DNA of 6,909 bases from Candidatus Muproteobacteria bacterium (GTDB lineage Bacteria > Pseudomonadota > Gammaproteobacteria > Acidiferrobacterales > Sulfurifustaceae): assembly GCA_023266455.1 (NCBI GenBank), contig JAHFQD010000046.1:2649-9557 (forward strand). The letters are read 5' to 3'. Under the pieces are notes generated by a model. That model was not told the DNA's origin. It made no database searches and saw only the letters and a list, made by a program, of their open reading frames with translations. Position 1 is the first letter of the stretch, and every line of letters starts with the position of its first letter. This document shows, one piece after another, positions 1 through 6,281 of this stretch. The position numbers were made by a program, and so were the translations under genes.

Positions 1-858
1 GGTGTGGATATCACCGACCGCTTCGGTAAATTCGTTGGCCAAGGTGGATGAAATTGTATTGCCGGGCTCGAACAATGACGCGCTGAAACGGTGTGTGTTG
101 CCGATGACGAAGGTGACGGCCATGGTTTCGCCGAGCGCGCGTCCGAGGCCGAGGAAAATGCCGCCGACCGCACCAACGCGCGTATACGGAAACACCACGT
201 TCCATGCGACTTCCCAATGCGTGGCGCCTAAACCGTAGGCTGATTCTTTAAGAAATTTTGGCGTCGTCAAAAACACGTCGCGCATAATCGCGGATATAAA
301 CGGAATGATCATGATGCCGAGAATGATGCCCGCCGGCAGCATTCCGATGCCCATAATCACGCCTTGGAACAAATGACCGATGATCGGAATGTCGCCGAAG
401 TGTTGTTGTAGCCAAGGTTGCACGTACTTCGCCATGAACGGCGCGAACACGAACAATCCCCACATGCCATAAATGATGCTCGGAATCGCCGCCAGCAATT
501 CGATGGCGGTGCCGATGGGACGGCGTAACCAGTGCGGTGCGATTTCGGTGAGAAACAGTGCGATGCCGAAGCTGATCGGCACGGCGATGATGAGCGCGAT
601 GATGGAACTCACGAGCGTTCCGAAGATCGGTACCAGCGCGCCGAATTGTTCGGTGACGGGATTCCAATGATCGCTGAAAAGAAACTTGATGCCGAAACGG
701 TCGAGCGCTTGCCAGCCGCCGACGAATAAAGAAATGATGACGCCGGTGAGGATAACCAAAACTAATACGGCGGATACCACCGTCGCTCCTTGAAACGTTT
801 GGTCCAGCAGCCGTTGGCGCCGAAGCACGTCGTCAGGGATATCGGAGCGAGTGATCAT
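1..858 (-). CDS. pstC: PstC, phosphate ABC transporter permease subunit (3' end cut by window edge)
   Basis: Inner-membrane subunit of the high-affinity phosphate importer PstSCAB; with PstA it forms the channel that receives phosphate from PstS. I translated the minus strand from the ATG at 858-856 and it stays open for 286 codons to the window edge; E. coli PstC is about 319 residues, so roughly 30 C-terminal residues are missing. Hydrophobic segments occur near residues 27-46, 78-102, 113-140, 165-188 and 230-256. The permease EAA-type loop is recognisable at about 205-225 (ESAYGLGATHWEV followed by FPYT), then GLGRALGETMAVTF, strongly PstC-like. The visible end, LANEFTEAVGDIHT, matches the region before the last helix in E. 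coli PstC. It lies 82 bp downstream of pstS on the same strand. Its ribosome site is weak (GAAAGA, 5 nt before ATG). pstA, pstB and phoU would be expected beyond the left edge (inference). Confidence 0.96.
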   Translation of the reverse strand, partial: MITRSDIPDDVLRRQRLLDQTFQGATVVSAVLVLVILTGVIISLFVGGWQALDRFGIKFLFSDHWNPVTEQFGALVPIFGTLVSSIIALIIAVPISFGIALFLTEIAPHWLRRPIGTAIELLAAIPSIIYGMWGLFVFAPFMAKYVQPWLQQHFGDIPIIGHLFQGVIMGIGMLPAGIILGIMIIPFISAIMRDVFLTTPKFLKESAYGLGATHWEVAWNVVFPYTRVGAVGGIFLGLGRALGETMAVTFVIGNTHRFSASLFEPGNTISSTLANEFTEAVGDIHT

Positions 859-863
859 AATTG

Positions 864-875
864 TCTTTCGAAAGA
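864..875. repeat. 12-bp perfect palindrome in the pstC leader
   Basis: TCTTTCGAAAGA reads the same on both strands and ends 5 nt before the pstC start codon, so it contains the only plausible pstC ribosome-binding sequence (GAAAGA). In the mRNA it could form only a short 4-bp stem with a UCGA loop. It may be chance or a minor modulator of pstC translation. Confidence 0.3.
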
Positions 876-879
876 TGAA

Positions 880-913
880 GCGGGGTCCCCTAAGCACCAT
901 TAGGGGACCCCGC
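880..913 (-). terminator. Perfect stem-loop between pstS and pstC (attenuator or 3'-end stabiliser)
   Basis: Bases 880-893 (GCGGGGTCCCCTAA) and 900-913 are exact reverse complements, giving a 14-bp GC-rich stem with a 6-base loop. It starts 27 bp after the pstS stop codon and ends 21 bp before the pstC start. On the transcribed strand it is followed by TTCATCTTTC, only moderately T-rich, so it looks like a leaky terminator rather than a full stop. In other bacteria, structures after the binding-protein gene of ABC operons raise binding-protein mRNA over permease mRNA by partial termination or by blocking 3' decay; that role here is inferred. Confidence 0.75.
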
Positions 914-940
914 GGTAACTACATAAACGTTACGCCAATA

Positions 941-2014
941 TTACTTCTGCGCTAAGGCGGAGGTCCAGACGACTTTACCACTCGCATCCTTAATATCTTT
1001 CTTCCAGCTAGCTTCGACCAACTTGACCACGTTGTCCGGCATCGGCACGTAGTCCAACTCGGTCGCCATCTTGTCGCCATTGCGATAAGCCCACTCGAAA
1101 AACTTAAGGACTTCACGCGCGGTTTCCGGCTTCTCTTGATTTTTGTGAATCAGGATAAAAGTCGCACCGGTGATCGGCCAGCTTTTTTCACCCGGTTGGT
1201 CGGTCAACATCAGACTGAAGCCCGGGGTGTTGGCCCAATTAGCGTTCGCGGCTGCGGCTTGGAACGAATTGATATCGGGTTTGACGAACTTACCGGCTTT
1301 GTTTTGCAGCAGCGCGTAGGTCATTTTGTTTTGCAGCGCGTAGGCGTATTCGACGTAGCCGATGGAACCTTTGAGTTGTTGCACGTAAGAGGCGACGCCT
1401 TCATTGCCCTTGCCGCCTACGCCGCTCGGCCATTGTACTGAGGTGTTGTTGCCGATCTTGTCTTTGAATTCGGCGCTGACCGTGGACAAGTAGTGCGTGA
1501 AGATGTACGTCGTACCCGAACCGTCGGAACGCGAAACGACGCTGATCTTTTCCTGCGGCAGTTTCAACGTCGGATTCAACTTGGCGATCGCGGGGTCGTT
1601 CCACTGCGTGATCTTGCCGAGATAAATATTTGACAATGTTTGGCCATCGAGACGCAGTTCGCCGGGTTTAACGGTTTCCAGGTTCACGACCGGAACCACG
1701 CCGCCCATGACGGCCGGAAATTGAACCAAACCGCCTTGTTCCAGCTCTTGAACCGAAAGCGGCTTGTCCGACGCGCCGAAATCGACGGTCTTGGCCTTGA
1801 TTTGCTTGATGCCGCCGCCGGAACCGATGGATTGATAGTTCATGTTAACGCCGGTTGTGACTTTATAAGCGTCCGCCCACTTCGCGTAGATAGGATACGG
1901 GAAGGTTGCGCCCGCGCCATTGATCGTTGCAGCGGCGTGCACGGTGCCGATCGCCAGACCGAGCGCGGCGATACCCGCGACGACGGCCTGTTTTAATTTA
2001 GTAATGCGATACAT
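941..2014 (-). CDS. pstS: PstS, periplasmic phosphate-binding protein (E. coli type)
   Basis: Binds inorganic phosphate in the periplasm and hands it to the PstCA permease. The 357-residue product starts at an ATG (2014) with the ribosome site GGAGAA at 2026-2021, 6 nt upstream. Residues 1-27 are a Sec signal peptide with hydrophobic core VVAGIAALGLAIG and cleavage after VHA. The mature protein opens AATINGAGATFPYPIYAKWAD, very close to E. coli PstS. With an offset of 27, the phosphate ligands known in the E. coli protein are all present: Thr37, Phe38, Ser65, Asp83, Arg162, Ser166, Gly167, Thr168 (motif RSDGSGT). Other family blocks are VDFGASDKPLS, LDGQTLSNIYLGKI, GGKGNEGVASYVQ and IGYVEYAYA. 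It heads the pst genes and has its own Pho-box promoter upstream. Length and residues indicate a functional protein. Confidence 0.98.
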   Translation of the reverse strand: MYRITKLKQAVVAGIAALGLAIGTVHAAATINGAGATFPYPIYAKWADAYKVTTGVNMNYQSIGSGGGIKQIKAKTVDFGASDKPLSVQELEQGGLVQFPAVMGGVVPVVNLETVKPGELRLDGQTLSNIYLGKITQWNDPAIAKLNPTLKLPQEKISVVSRSDGSGTTYIFTHYLSTVSAEFKDKIGNNTSVQWPSGVGGKGNEGVASYVQQLKGSIGYVEYAYALQNKMTYALLQNKAGKFVKPDINSFQAAAANANWANTPGFSLMLTDQPGEKSWPITGATFILIHKNQEKPETAREVLKFFEWAYRNGDKMATELDYVPMPDNVVKLVEASWKKDIKDASGKVVWTSALAQK

Positions 2015-2053
2015 AACGGGTTCTCCGAGGGATAAAGGGATATTGCGACGCCG

Positions 2054-2087
2054 ATCTTGAGGGTGTTTTATGACAGCTTAATGACAA
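2054..2087 (-). promoter_or_regulatory. PhoB-dependent promoter of pstS (Pho box plus -10)
   Basis: On the minus strand, 2087-2070 reads TTGTCAT-TAAG-CTGTCAT: two 7-base repeats with an 11-base period, matching 15 of 18 positions of the E. coli Pho-box consensus (CTGTCATAWAWCTGTCAY). Ten bases further on is CAAGAT (2059-2054), a weak -10 at the position expected when PhoB replaces the -35 contact. Transcription would begin near 2047, giving a leader of about 33 nt before the pstS start codon. The orientation and distance fit PhoB activation of pstS under phosphate limitation. Confidence 0.85.
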
Positions 2088-2109
2088 GCCACGCAACGCA
2101 ATGGTAATG

Positions 2110-2125
2110 AAAAAAACCTTTTTTT
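2110..2125 (-). other. A7-CC-T7 tract at the end of the acyltransferase gene
   Basis: Seven A, two C and seven T follow one another on the plus strand, overlapping the acyltransferase stop codon (2124-2126). On the transcribed strand this is A7-GG-T7, which lacks a GC-rich stem, so it is at best a weak terminator. It lies 23 bp upstream of the pstS Pho box, and may instead act as a bent or AT-rich promoter flank. Confidence 0.3.
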
Positions 2126-2933
2126 ACAGCATATTATCTTCGACGCGGCGGTCGCCCACAGCAGTAGGTATTAGGTCGAGTGCGGCGCAAACCCGTACCC
2201 TGGCTTCTGTTGCGAGCGCACGGCGATCGAGATTCGGCGCGATCACATCGCAAAATTGAATCCTCACCGTCACTTGATCTTCACCAATTAATTTCCAAAA
2301 GTGCGATAACAGGTTGTCTTCGTCGATAAAGGGGGCGACTCGGGAAAGTTCGGCGCCGCCATAGCGAATGGCGATCGGTTGTACGAGGGCGTGCGTGCGA
2401 ATCGCCGCTTGGAATAAACGTCCGTGGAATGCTCGCACGGAGGTGCCATCCGTCGTCGTACCCTCGGGAAAAATCAGCACACTATGGCGGCTCGCAAGGC
2501 GCCAAGTCATCGCGTCGGCGGCGTTGGCGGTAGCATCGCGATTACCTCGGGCAAGAAAAATCGTTCCAACGCGCGCGGCCATCGATCCAATGAAGGGCCA
2601 GCGCGCGACGTCGTCTTTAGAGACGAAAGCGGCATCGGTTATTGATAACAAACAGGGGATATCGAGCCAGGAAACGTGATTAGCGACGAACAGCGTGCCG
2701 TCGTCGTGTATTTGTCCATCGATTCGTATTTTCAAACCCAGCAAACGACATAACGAACGCGCCCACCATTTAACGAGCGAGCGTCGTACGCGCTCTGCGC
2801 GTTTCGGCAGCAAACGTGCACATAACGGAAAGAAGCCGCCAGCGATCGCCGCACCAACCAGTAAGTGTGTGAACGCAAGAACGCCGCGAACGGCGCGACG
2901 TTGTGTGCGCATGAATATTTCAAAAAGGCGCAT
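2124..2933 (-). CDS. PlsC-type lysophospholipid acyltransferase
   Basis: Membrane-associated acyltransferase of the PlsC/AGPAT family, which moves an acyl chain onto a lysophospholipid, classically lysophosphatidate to phosphatidate; the true acceptor cannot be read from sequence. Numbering from the ATG at 2933 (269 residues): a hydrophobic N-terminal segment lies at about 18-40; the catalytic HX4D motif is NHVSWLDIP (His86, Asp91); block II is GTIFLARG (Arg129); block III is FPEGTTTDG (Glu157, Gly158, Thr159); block IV is VQPIAIRY (Pro186). All four family blocks are present. The start is uncertain: a TTG at 2966 would add 11 residues, and a later ATG at 2912 would remove 7; none has a clear ribosome site. 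It ends 109 bp before the pstS start on the same strand, so run-on transcription into pstS is possible. An OlsA-like role (ornithine lipid synthesis, often phosphate-regulated) is an alternative, but no olsB is in view. Confidence 0.9.
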   Translation of the reverse strand: MRLFEIFMRTQRRAVRGVLAFTHLLVGAAIAGGFFPLCARLLPKRAERVRRSLVKWWARSLCRLLGLKIRIDGQIHDDGTLFVANHVSWLDIPCLLSITDAAFVSKDDVARWPFIGSMAARVGTIFLARGNRDATANAADAMTWRLASRHSVLIFPEGTTTDGTSVRAFHGRLFQAAIRTHALVQPIAIRYGGAELSRVAPFIDEDNLLSHFWKLIGEDQVTVRIQFCDVIAPNLDRRALATEARVRVCAALDLIPTAVGDRRVEDNML

Positions 2934-2984
2934 AGCTGTGCAGCATAATGAAAACGGGTAGGACAATGAAGACTAAGCGCAATC

Positions 2985-3013
2985 AATCTAGGTATTTTCA
3001 AAGGTCCTAGATT
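2985..3013. repeat. 8-bp inverted repeat AATCTAGG/CCTAGATT
   Basis: AATCTAGG at 2985-2992 and CCTAGATT at 3006-3013 are exact reverse complements around a 13-base AT-rich gap. The arms are about 21 bp apart centre to centre, i.e. two helical turns, which would suit a dimeric regulator. It lies 52-80 bp upstream of the chosen acyltransferase start, so it could also be a leader hairpin. No known operator is recognised. Confidence 0.35.
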
Positions 3014-3047
3014 CCCAAGTATTTTTGGTTCGAGGGCATATTTGATT

Positions 3048-3065
3048 GTGACACTATAATTACAA
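3048..3065 (-). promoter_or_regulatory. Possible third Pho box, facing the acyltransferase gene
   Basis: On the minus strand this reads TTGTAAT-TATA-GTGTCAC, two CTGTCAT-like repeats with the 11-base period, 13 of 18 consensus matches, equal to the phoB box. Unlike the pstS and phoB boxes, it has no acceptable -10 ten bases downstream (GCCCTC there). Its central bases form the TATAAT on the opposite strand. It may serve the acyltransferase, the divergent binding-protein gene, or neither. Confidence 0.35.
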
Positions 3066-3143
3066 CAGTGAACCCCTAAGCCGGTATAAGCCTTGCATAA
3101 TGATTTACCGTAATTGCACTTAAAAGTTTGGTAGGGATACTCC

Positions 3144-4103
3144 ATGCTTCGCCGATTTTTTCATGCGTTACTCATCGCTACCTGCCTCTCGATACCTGGC
3201 GTTCACGCCGATAATCAGCGTTTGCCCACCTATGTCCCCGCACTAAATATAACGGGAACCTTAAGTAGCGTCGGATCCGACACGATGGTGCATATTATTT
3301 CCTACTGGGTTGTGGGATTTAAACGCATTTATCCTGGCGTTCAAACGCGAATTCTGCAGGCGGGTTCTGGCACCGCGCCGCCGGCGTTGATCGAGGGTTC
3401 CTCCAATATTGCGCCGATGAGTCGTCAGATGAACGCCAAAGAACTACAAGCGTTCGAAGCCAAATTCGGTTATCGACCGACGGAAATCCGCGTCGCGCTC
3501 GACGCGCTAGCGGTATACGTGAATAAGAATAATCCTCTGCAAGGAATGACCTTGCCGCAAGTCGACGCCGTATTCTCTTCCACACGCAAATGCGGTTACG
3601 ACGAAGATCTTAGGCGATGGGGGCAGTTCGGAATCGAGGGCGATTGGAAAGAGCGCAATCTCTCGCTTTACGGACGTAATTTACTATCCGGCACCAACGC
3701 TTTCTTCGCCGAACATGCGTTGTGTAAGGGCAAATATAAGGACGGCATCAACATGCTGGCCTCGTCGCACGACGTCGTGCTCGCCGTGTCGGGGAATTCG
3801 AGCGGCATTGGTTATTCGAGCGTCGGTTATACGGTCGGCGGCGTACGCTCGTTGCCGATTGCGCTTAAACCAGGCGATCCCTTTATACCGGCGATCCCTG
3901 AAAATGTTTATAGCGGTCGCTATCCGCTAACGCGATATCTTTATATTTACGTTAATAAACCGTCAAAACAGCCGTTGCCACCGTTAGAGAAAGAATTTAT
4001 GAAAATGGTGCTTTCGGATCAGGGACAGGCGACGCTAAAAAATAACGGTTTCTTGGCGCTCGACGCCAAAACCGTGCAAGAAGAATTAGCCAAACTCGAA
4101 TGA
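3144..4103 (+). CDS. Second PstS-family phosphate-binding protein (Pseudomonas type)
   Basis: Predicted periplasmic solute-binding protein of the PBP-like_2/PstS family, 319 residues. The ATG start has an AGGGA ribosome site (3133-3137) 6 nt upstream. Residues 1-22 are a Sec signal peptide ending VHA. Family blocks are GTLSSVGSDTM (38-48), AGSGTAPPAL (73-82), APMSRQM (90-96), DALAVYV (120-126), YGRNLLSGT (176-184), GIGYSSVGY (221-229) and PLTRYLYIYVN (261-271). From memory this resembles the Pseudomonas aeruginosa PstS far more than the E. coli-like PstS at 941-2014. Cys150 and Cys194 match a cysteine pair of that type and could form a disulfide. It has no linked permease of its own and stands alone, facing phoR. 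It may be an extra phosphate receptor for the same Pst permease or a Pho-linked sensor; both are inference. Replacements at usually conserved places (SGTNAFF for SGTYGYF) suggest some divergence. Confidence 0.9.
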   Translation: MLRRFFHALLIATCLSIPGVHADNQRLPTYVPALNITGTLSSVGSDTMVHIISYWVVGFKRIYPGVQTRILQAGSGTAPPALIEGSSNIAPMSRQMNAKELQAFEAKFGYRPTEIRVALDALAVYVNKNNPLQGMTLPQVDAVFSSTRKCGYDEDLRRWGQFGIEGDWKERNLSLYGRNLLSGTNAFFAEHALCKGKYKDGINMLASSHDVVLAVSGNSSGIGYSSVGYTVGGVRSLPIALKPGDPFIPAIPENVYSGRYPLTRYLYIYVNKPSKQPLPPLEKEFMKMVLSDQGQATLKNNGFLALDAKTVQEELAKLE

Positions 4104-4105
4104 CG

Positions 4106-5425
4106 TTAACGCGCTTGAAGATTGGGCGCGGCCGCGCGAACGATACGGTCGGTCGAGAACACGCAACAAAACGTACTACCACGCCCGAGTTCGCTGCGCA
4201 CGTCGAGGTACGCGTTGTGCCGCAGCAATATATGTTTCACGATCGATAATCCAAGACCGGTGCCACCTGAGGCGCGCGAGCGTGCGCTATCAACGCGATA
4301 GAAACGCTCGGTTAAATGCGGGATGTGTTCGGGTGCGATTCCTTCACCGCTGTCCGTGACGCAAAACTTGGCGGCGCCGGCGTCCAGAAACCAGGTCAGT
4401 TGAATCGCCCCCGCGCGTGGCGTGTAGCGCACCGCGTTGTTGATGAGATTCATGAAGGCGCTATGTAATTCTTCGCGACTCCCGCGCAGGTTGAGGCCGG
4501 ATTCCGCTTGTAATTCGATGCGATGTTTTGCCTCTCCACTTACAATCTCTGCCTGTTCGCGAAGCCCGGTAAGCAGCGCCGATACGTCGACGATTTCATC
4601 TTTTTGTCGCGGCGGCGCGGTTTCCAAGCGCGACAGCATTAATAGATCGTCTACCAAGCGCTGCATGCGTCCGGCTTGCTCGTGCATGGTGGCGAGGTGT
4701 TTTTTCAGTTCGTCGGCGTGCAACTGATCCATCTCGCGCATCGTTTCGATGTACCCGCTTAACACCGTGATCGGTGTGCGCAATTCATGGGACACGTTGG
4801 CGACGAAGTTGCGGCGCATCTGCTCCAAACGATGCAGTCGCGTGATGTCGCGCGCGACGATGAGTTTGCGCAAGATGCCGAACGGCACGATTTGCAACGA
4901 CAAGAACAATTCCGGCGTCCCGGGCGAATCGATGTCGACCGGCTCCGAATAATTGCCGCGCCGCAGATATTCGGTGAGTTCCGGTTTGCGCAGTAAGTTG
5001 ATCAAACGCAAGCCGGTGTCGCGCGGATAATGAATGCCGAGTAGCGTCGCCGCGGGCGGGTTGGCCCAATCAATTTCTTCGTGCTCGTTGAGGATGATCA
5101 TGGCGTCCGGCATCGCCGCGGCCGCGCTCTGAAAACGCGTCAACGCATCGGTCAGCTCATCGGTACGTTGCTGCGAACGACGTACTAGTTTGCGCGCTTC
5201 GTTGAAGACATCTCCCCACGGGCCGCCGATGTCCGGTAGCTCGCCGCTTTTGTCCGACAGTAACCATTGATGTAATCGGTTCAGTTGGCGCAGATGCAGC
5301 GCGATGTACGTAAGCAGCGCCGCCGCTGGGAAGAAAAAAAGATATTGTGTGAAGAAACCGGCAATCAAACCGAGCACGAACAGGCCGGCGAGAATCCATA
5401 CTTCACGCCATAAGCTTTGACGCAC
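4106..5425 (-). CDS. phoR: PhoR, phosphate-regulon sensor histidine kinase
   Basis: Inner-membrane kinase/phosphatase that controls PhoB. The product is 439 residues (E. coli PhoR is 431). Two close hydrophobic segments (about 10-27 and 28-46) leave almost no periplasmic loop, as in PhoR proteins that sense through the Pst transporter and PhoU rather than by binding phosphate. A PAS-like region spans about 95-195 (RFQSAAAAMPDAMIILNEHEEIDWAN). The dimerisation/phosphoacceptor motif is NVSHELRTP with His213; the N box is NLINNAVRYTP (about 327-336); G1 is DSGEGIAPEHI (358-368); the F-box is LTERFYRV; G2 is GGTGLGL (387-393). The start is GTG at 5425: an in-frame stop lies just upstream and the next Met codon is residue 105. 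No ribosome site is seen and phoB ends 7 bp upstream, so translation is probably coupled to phoB. Confidence 0.97.
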   Translation of the reverse strand: MRQSLWREVWILAGLFVLGLIAGFFTQYLFFFPAAALLTYIALHLRQLNRLHQWLLSDKSGELPDIGGPWGDVFNEARKLVRRSQQRTDELTDALTRFQSAAAAMPDAMIILNEHEEIDWANPPAATLLGIHYPRDTGLRLINLLRKPELTEYLRRGNYSEPVDIDSPGTPELFLSLQIVPFGILRKLIVARDITRLHRLEQMRRNFVANVSHELRTPITVLSGYIETMREMDQLHADELKKHLATMHEQAGRMQRLVDDLLMLSRLETAPPRQKDEIVDVSALLTGLREQAEIVSGEAKHRIELQAESGLNLRGSREELHSAFMNLINNAVRYTPRAGAIQLTWFLDAGAAKFCVTDSGEGIAPEHIPHLTERFYRVDSARSRASGGTGLGLSIVKHILLRHNAYLDVRSELGRGSTFCCVFSTDRIVRAAAPNLQAR

Positions 5426-5432
5426 GTTTTAT

Positions 5433-6131
5433 TTACGACTGCGCCGAGAAACGATAACCCGCACCGCGTACTGTTTGGATCAAACGTTCGTGGCCGCTCG
5501 GGATGAGAATTTTGCGCAAACGACGAATATGCACATCTACCGTGCGTTCTTCGACGTAAACGTTGTCGCCCCATACGCCGTTCAACAGGCGCTCGCGCGT
5601 GTGCACGCGTTCGGGATGGGACATGAAGAAATGTAACAGACGAAATTCGGTCGGACCGAGCGTCAGTGTTTTGCCGTCCGCAGTAACGCGGTGTGTCACG
5701 GGGTCGAGGCTCAAGCCTTCCACCTCTAATAAGGTTTCCGCGGATAGCGGCGAGACTCGGCGCAGCAATGCTTTGACGCGCGCCAGCAATTCGCGGGTGG
5801 AAAACGGCTTGGTGATGTAATCGTCGGCGCCGCTGTCGAGTCCGCGAATCTTGTCTTCTTCTTCGGTGCGCGCGGTGAGCATGATGATCGGTAAATTTTG
5901 CGTCAATTTTTCGCGCCGTAGTCTACGTGCATATTCGACGCCGCTGACGCCAGGCAACATCCAATCGAGCAGAATCAAATCCGGTATCTCGGCGACGATT
6001 TTTGTCTGCGCTTCTTGGGTATCGGCGGCTTCAATGCAGTGATAGCCGGCCTGGTTAAGAGATAAACATACCATCTGCCGGATAGCGGCCTCGTCTTCAA
6101 CAATCAAGATTTTACTGCGTGAATTCTGCAT
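5433..6131 (-). CDS. phoB: PhoB, phosphate-regulon response regulator
   Basis: OmpR-family transcription activator that binds Pho boxes when phosphorylated by PhoR. The product is 232 residues (E. coli 229) and starts at the ATG at 6131. The receiver domain (about 6-125) has the acidic pair Glu12/Asp13, the phosphoacceptor Asp56 ([10 protein letters not shown]), Thr86 (MLTAR) and Lys108 (YITKPFS). The winged-helix DNA-binding domain (about 132-232) carries [18 protein letters not shown] and the recognition-helix region [15 protein letters not shown], then [10 protein letters not shown], nearly the same as E. coli PhoB, so it should read the same Pho-box sequence. No strong ribosome site precedes it and the predicted leader is only about 17 nt. 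It is the first gene of a phoB-phoR operon with its own candidate Pho box. Confidence 0.98.
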   Translation of the reverse strand: MQNSRSKILIVEDEAAIRQMVCLSLNQAGYHCIEAADTQEAQTKIVAEIPDLILLDWMLPGVSGVEYARRLRREKLTQNLPIIMLTARTEEEDKIRGLDSGADDYITKPFSTRELLARVKALLRRVSPLSAETLLEVEGLSLDPVTHRVTADGKTLTLGPTEFRLLHFFMSHPERVHTRERLLNGVWGDNVYVEERTVDVHIRRLRKILIPSGHERLIQTVRGAGYRFSAQS

Positions 6132-6154
6132 CGGGTTGTTCGCCGGTCATGTCA

Positions 6155-6188
6155 ATTTTGCGAACATTTCATACCATTAATATGACAA
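6155..6188 (-). promoter_or_regulatory. Candidate autoregulated promoter of phoB-phoR (Pho box plus -10)
   Basis: On the minus strand, 6188-6171 reads TTGTCAT-ATTA-ATGGTAT, 13 of 18 consensus positions: a perfect-looking first repeat and a degraded second. Exactly ten bases later is CAAAAT (6160-6155), 4 of 6 matches to TATAAT. The spacing is identical to that of the pstS box and the -10 begins with the same CAA. Transcription would start near 6148, giving a very short phoB leader. PhoB autoactivation is well known in enteric bacteria. Confidence 0.7.
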
Positions 6189-6281
6189 TTCAGTTACGAT
6201 TACAAACATATTACCGTAGCCGTCCATCGGATCCATTCTGTATATTCCCGATAAGCCGCTGAAATACGGACGCTATTCAAT

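Larger units (their letters stand above)
2934..3143. other. Divergent spacer between the acyltransferase and the second pstS-type gene
   Basis: This 210-bp AT-rich spacer must carry both divergent promoters. A perfect TATAAT lies on the plus strand at 3055-3060, 84 bp before the second pstS-type start, but no good -35 sits 16-18 bp upstream, so an activator would be needed if it is used. A Pho-box candidate on the other strand overlaps it, and an inverted repeat lies at 2985-3013. Open frames crossing this spacer resemble no family I recognise and are treated as chance. Confidence 0.5.

Noticed and set aside
248..667. 139-residue minus-strand frame inside pstC
   Set aside because: It is rich in Arg and His, typical of a shadow frame, and lies opposite the intact, clearly PstC-like frame.
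2934..2966. TTG start at 2966 giving an 11-residue longer acyltransferase
   Set aside because: No ribosome site precedes the TTG and the extra residues (SYPFSLCCTA) look unlike the family N terminus; the ATG at 2933 is preferred but not proven.
2732..3145. 137-residue open frame on the minus strand crossing the divergent spacer
   Set aside because: It overlaps the acyltransferase gene out of frame for about half its length, has no recognisable domain, and its spacer part is rich in Cys/Tyr/His with no family-like pattern.
3144..3185. Lipoprotein signal at Cys14 of the second PstS-type protein
   Set aside because: The residue before the cysteine is Thr (IATC), which does not fit a lipobox, and the position is too early; the VHA cleavage site at residue 22 fits better.
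6112..6150. 12-codon upstream ORF overlapping the phoB start (ATG at 6150)
   Set aside because: It has no ribosome site, and the predicted transcription start near 6148 would leave it without a leader or outside the mRNA.
6178..6213. 7-bp inverted repeat TAATATG/CATATTA in the phoB-DUF971 spacer
   Set aside because: The arms are short, AT-rich and 22 bp apart, as expected by chance, and the left arm overlaps the Pho box.
6241..6246. TATATT as a -10 for the DUF971-ubiE genes
   Set aside because: It is a reasonable hexamer, but no -35 lies at 16-18 bp and AT-rich matches are frequent in this spacer.
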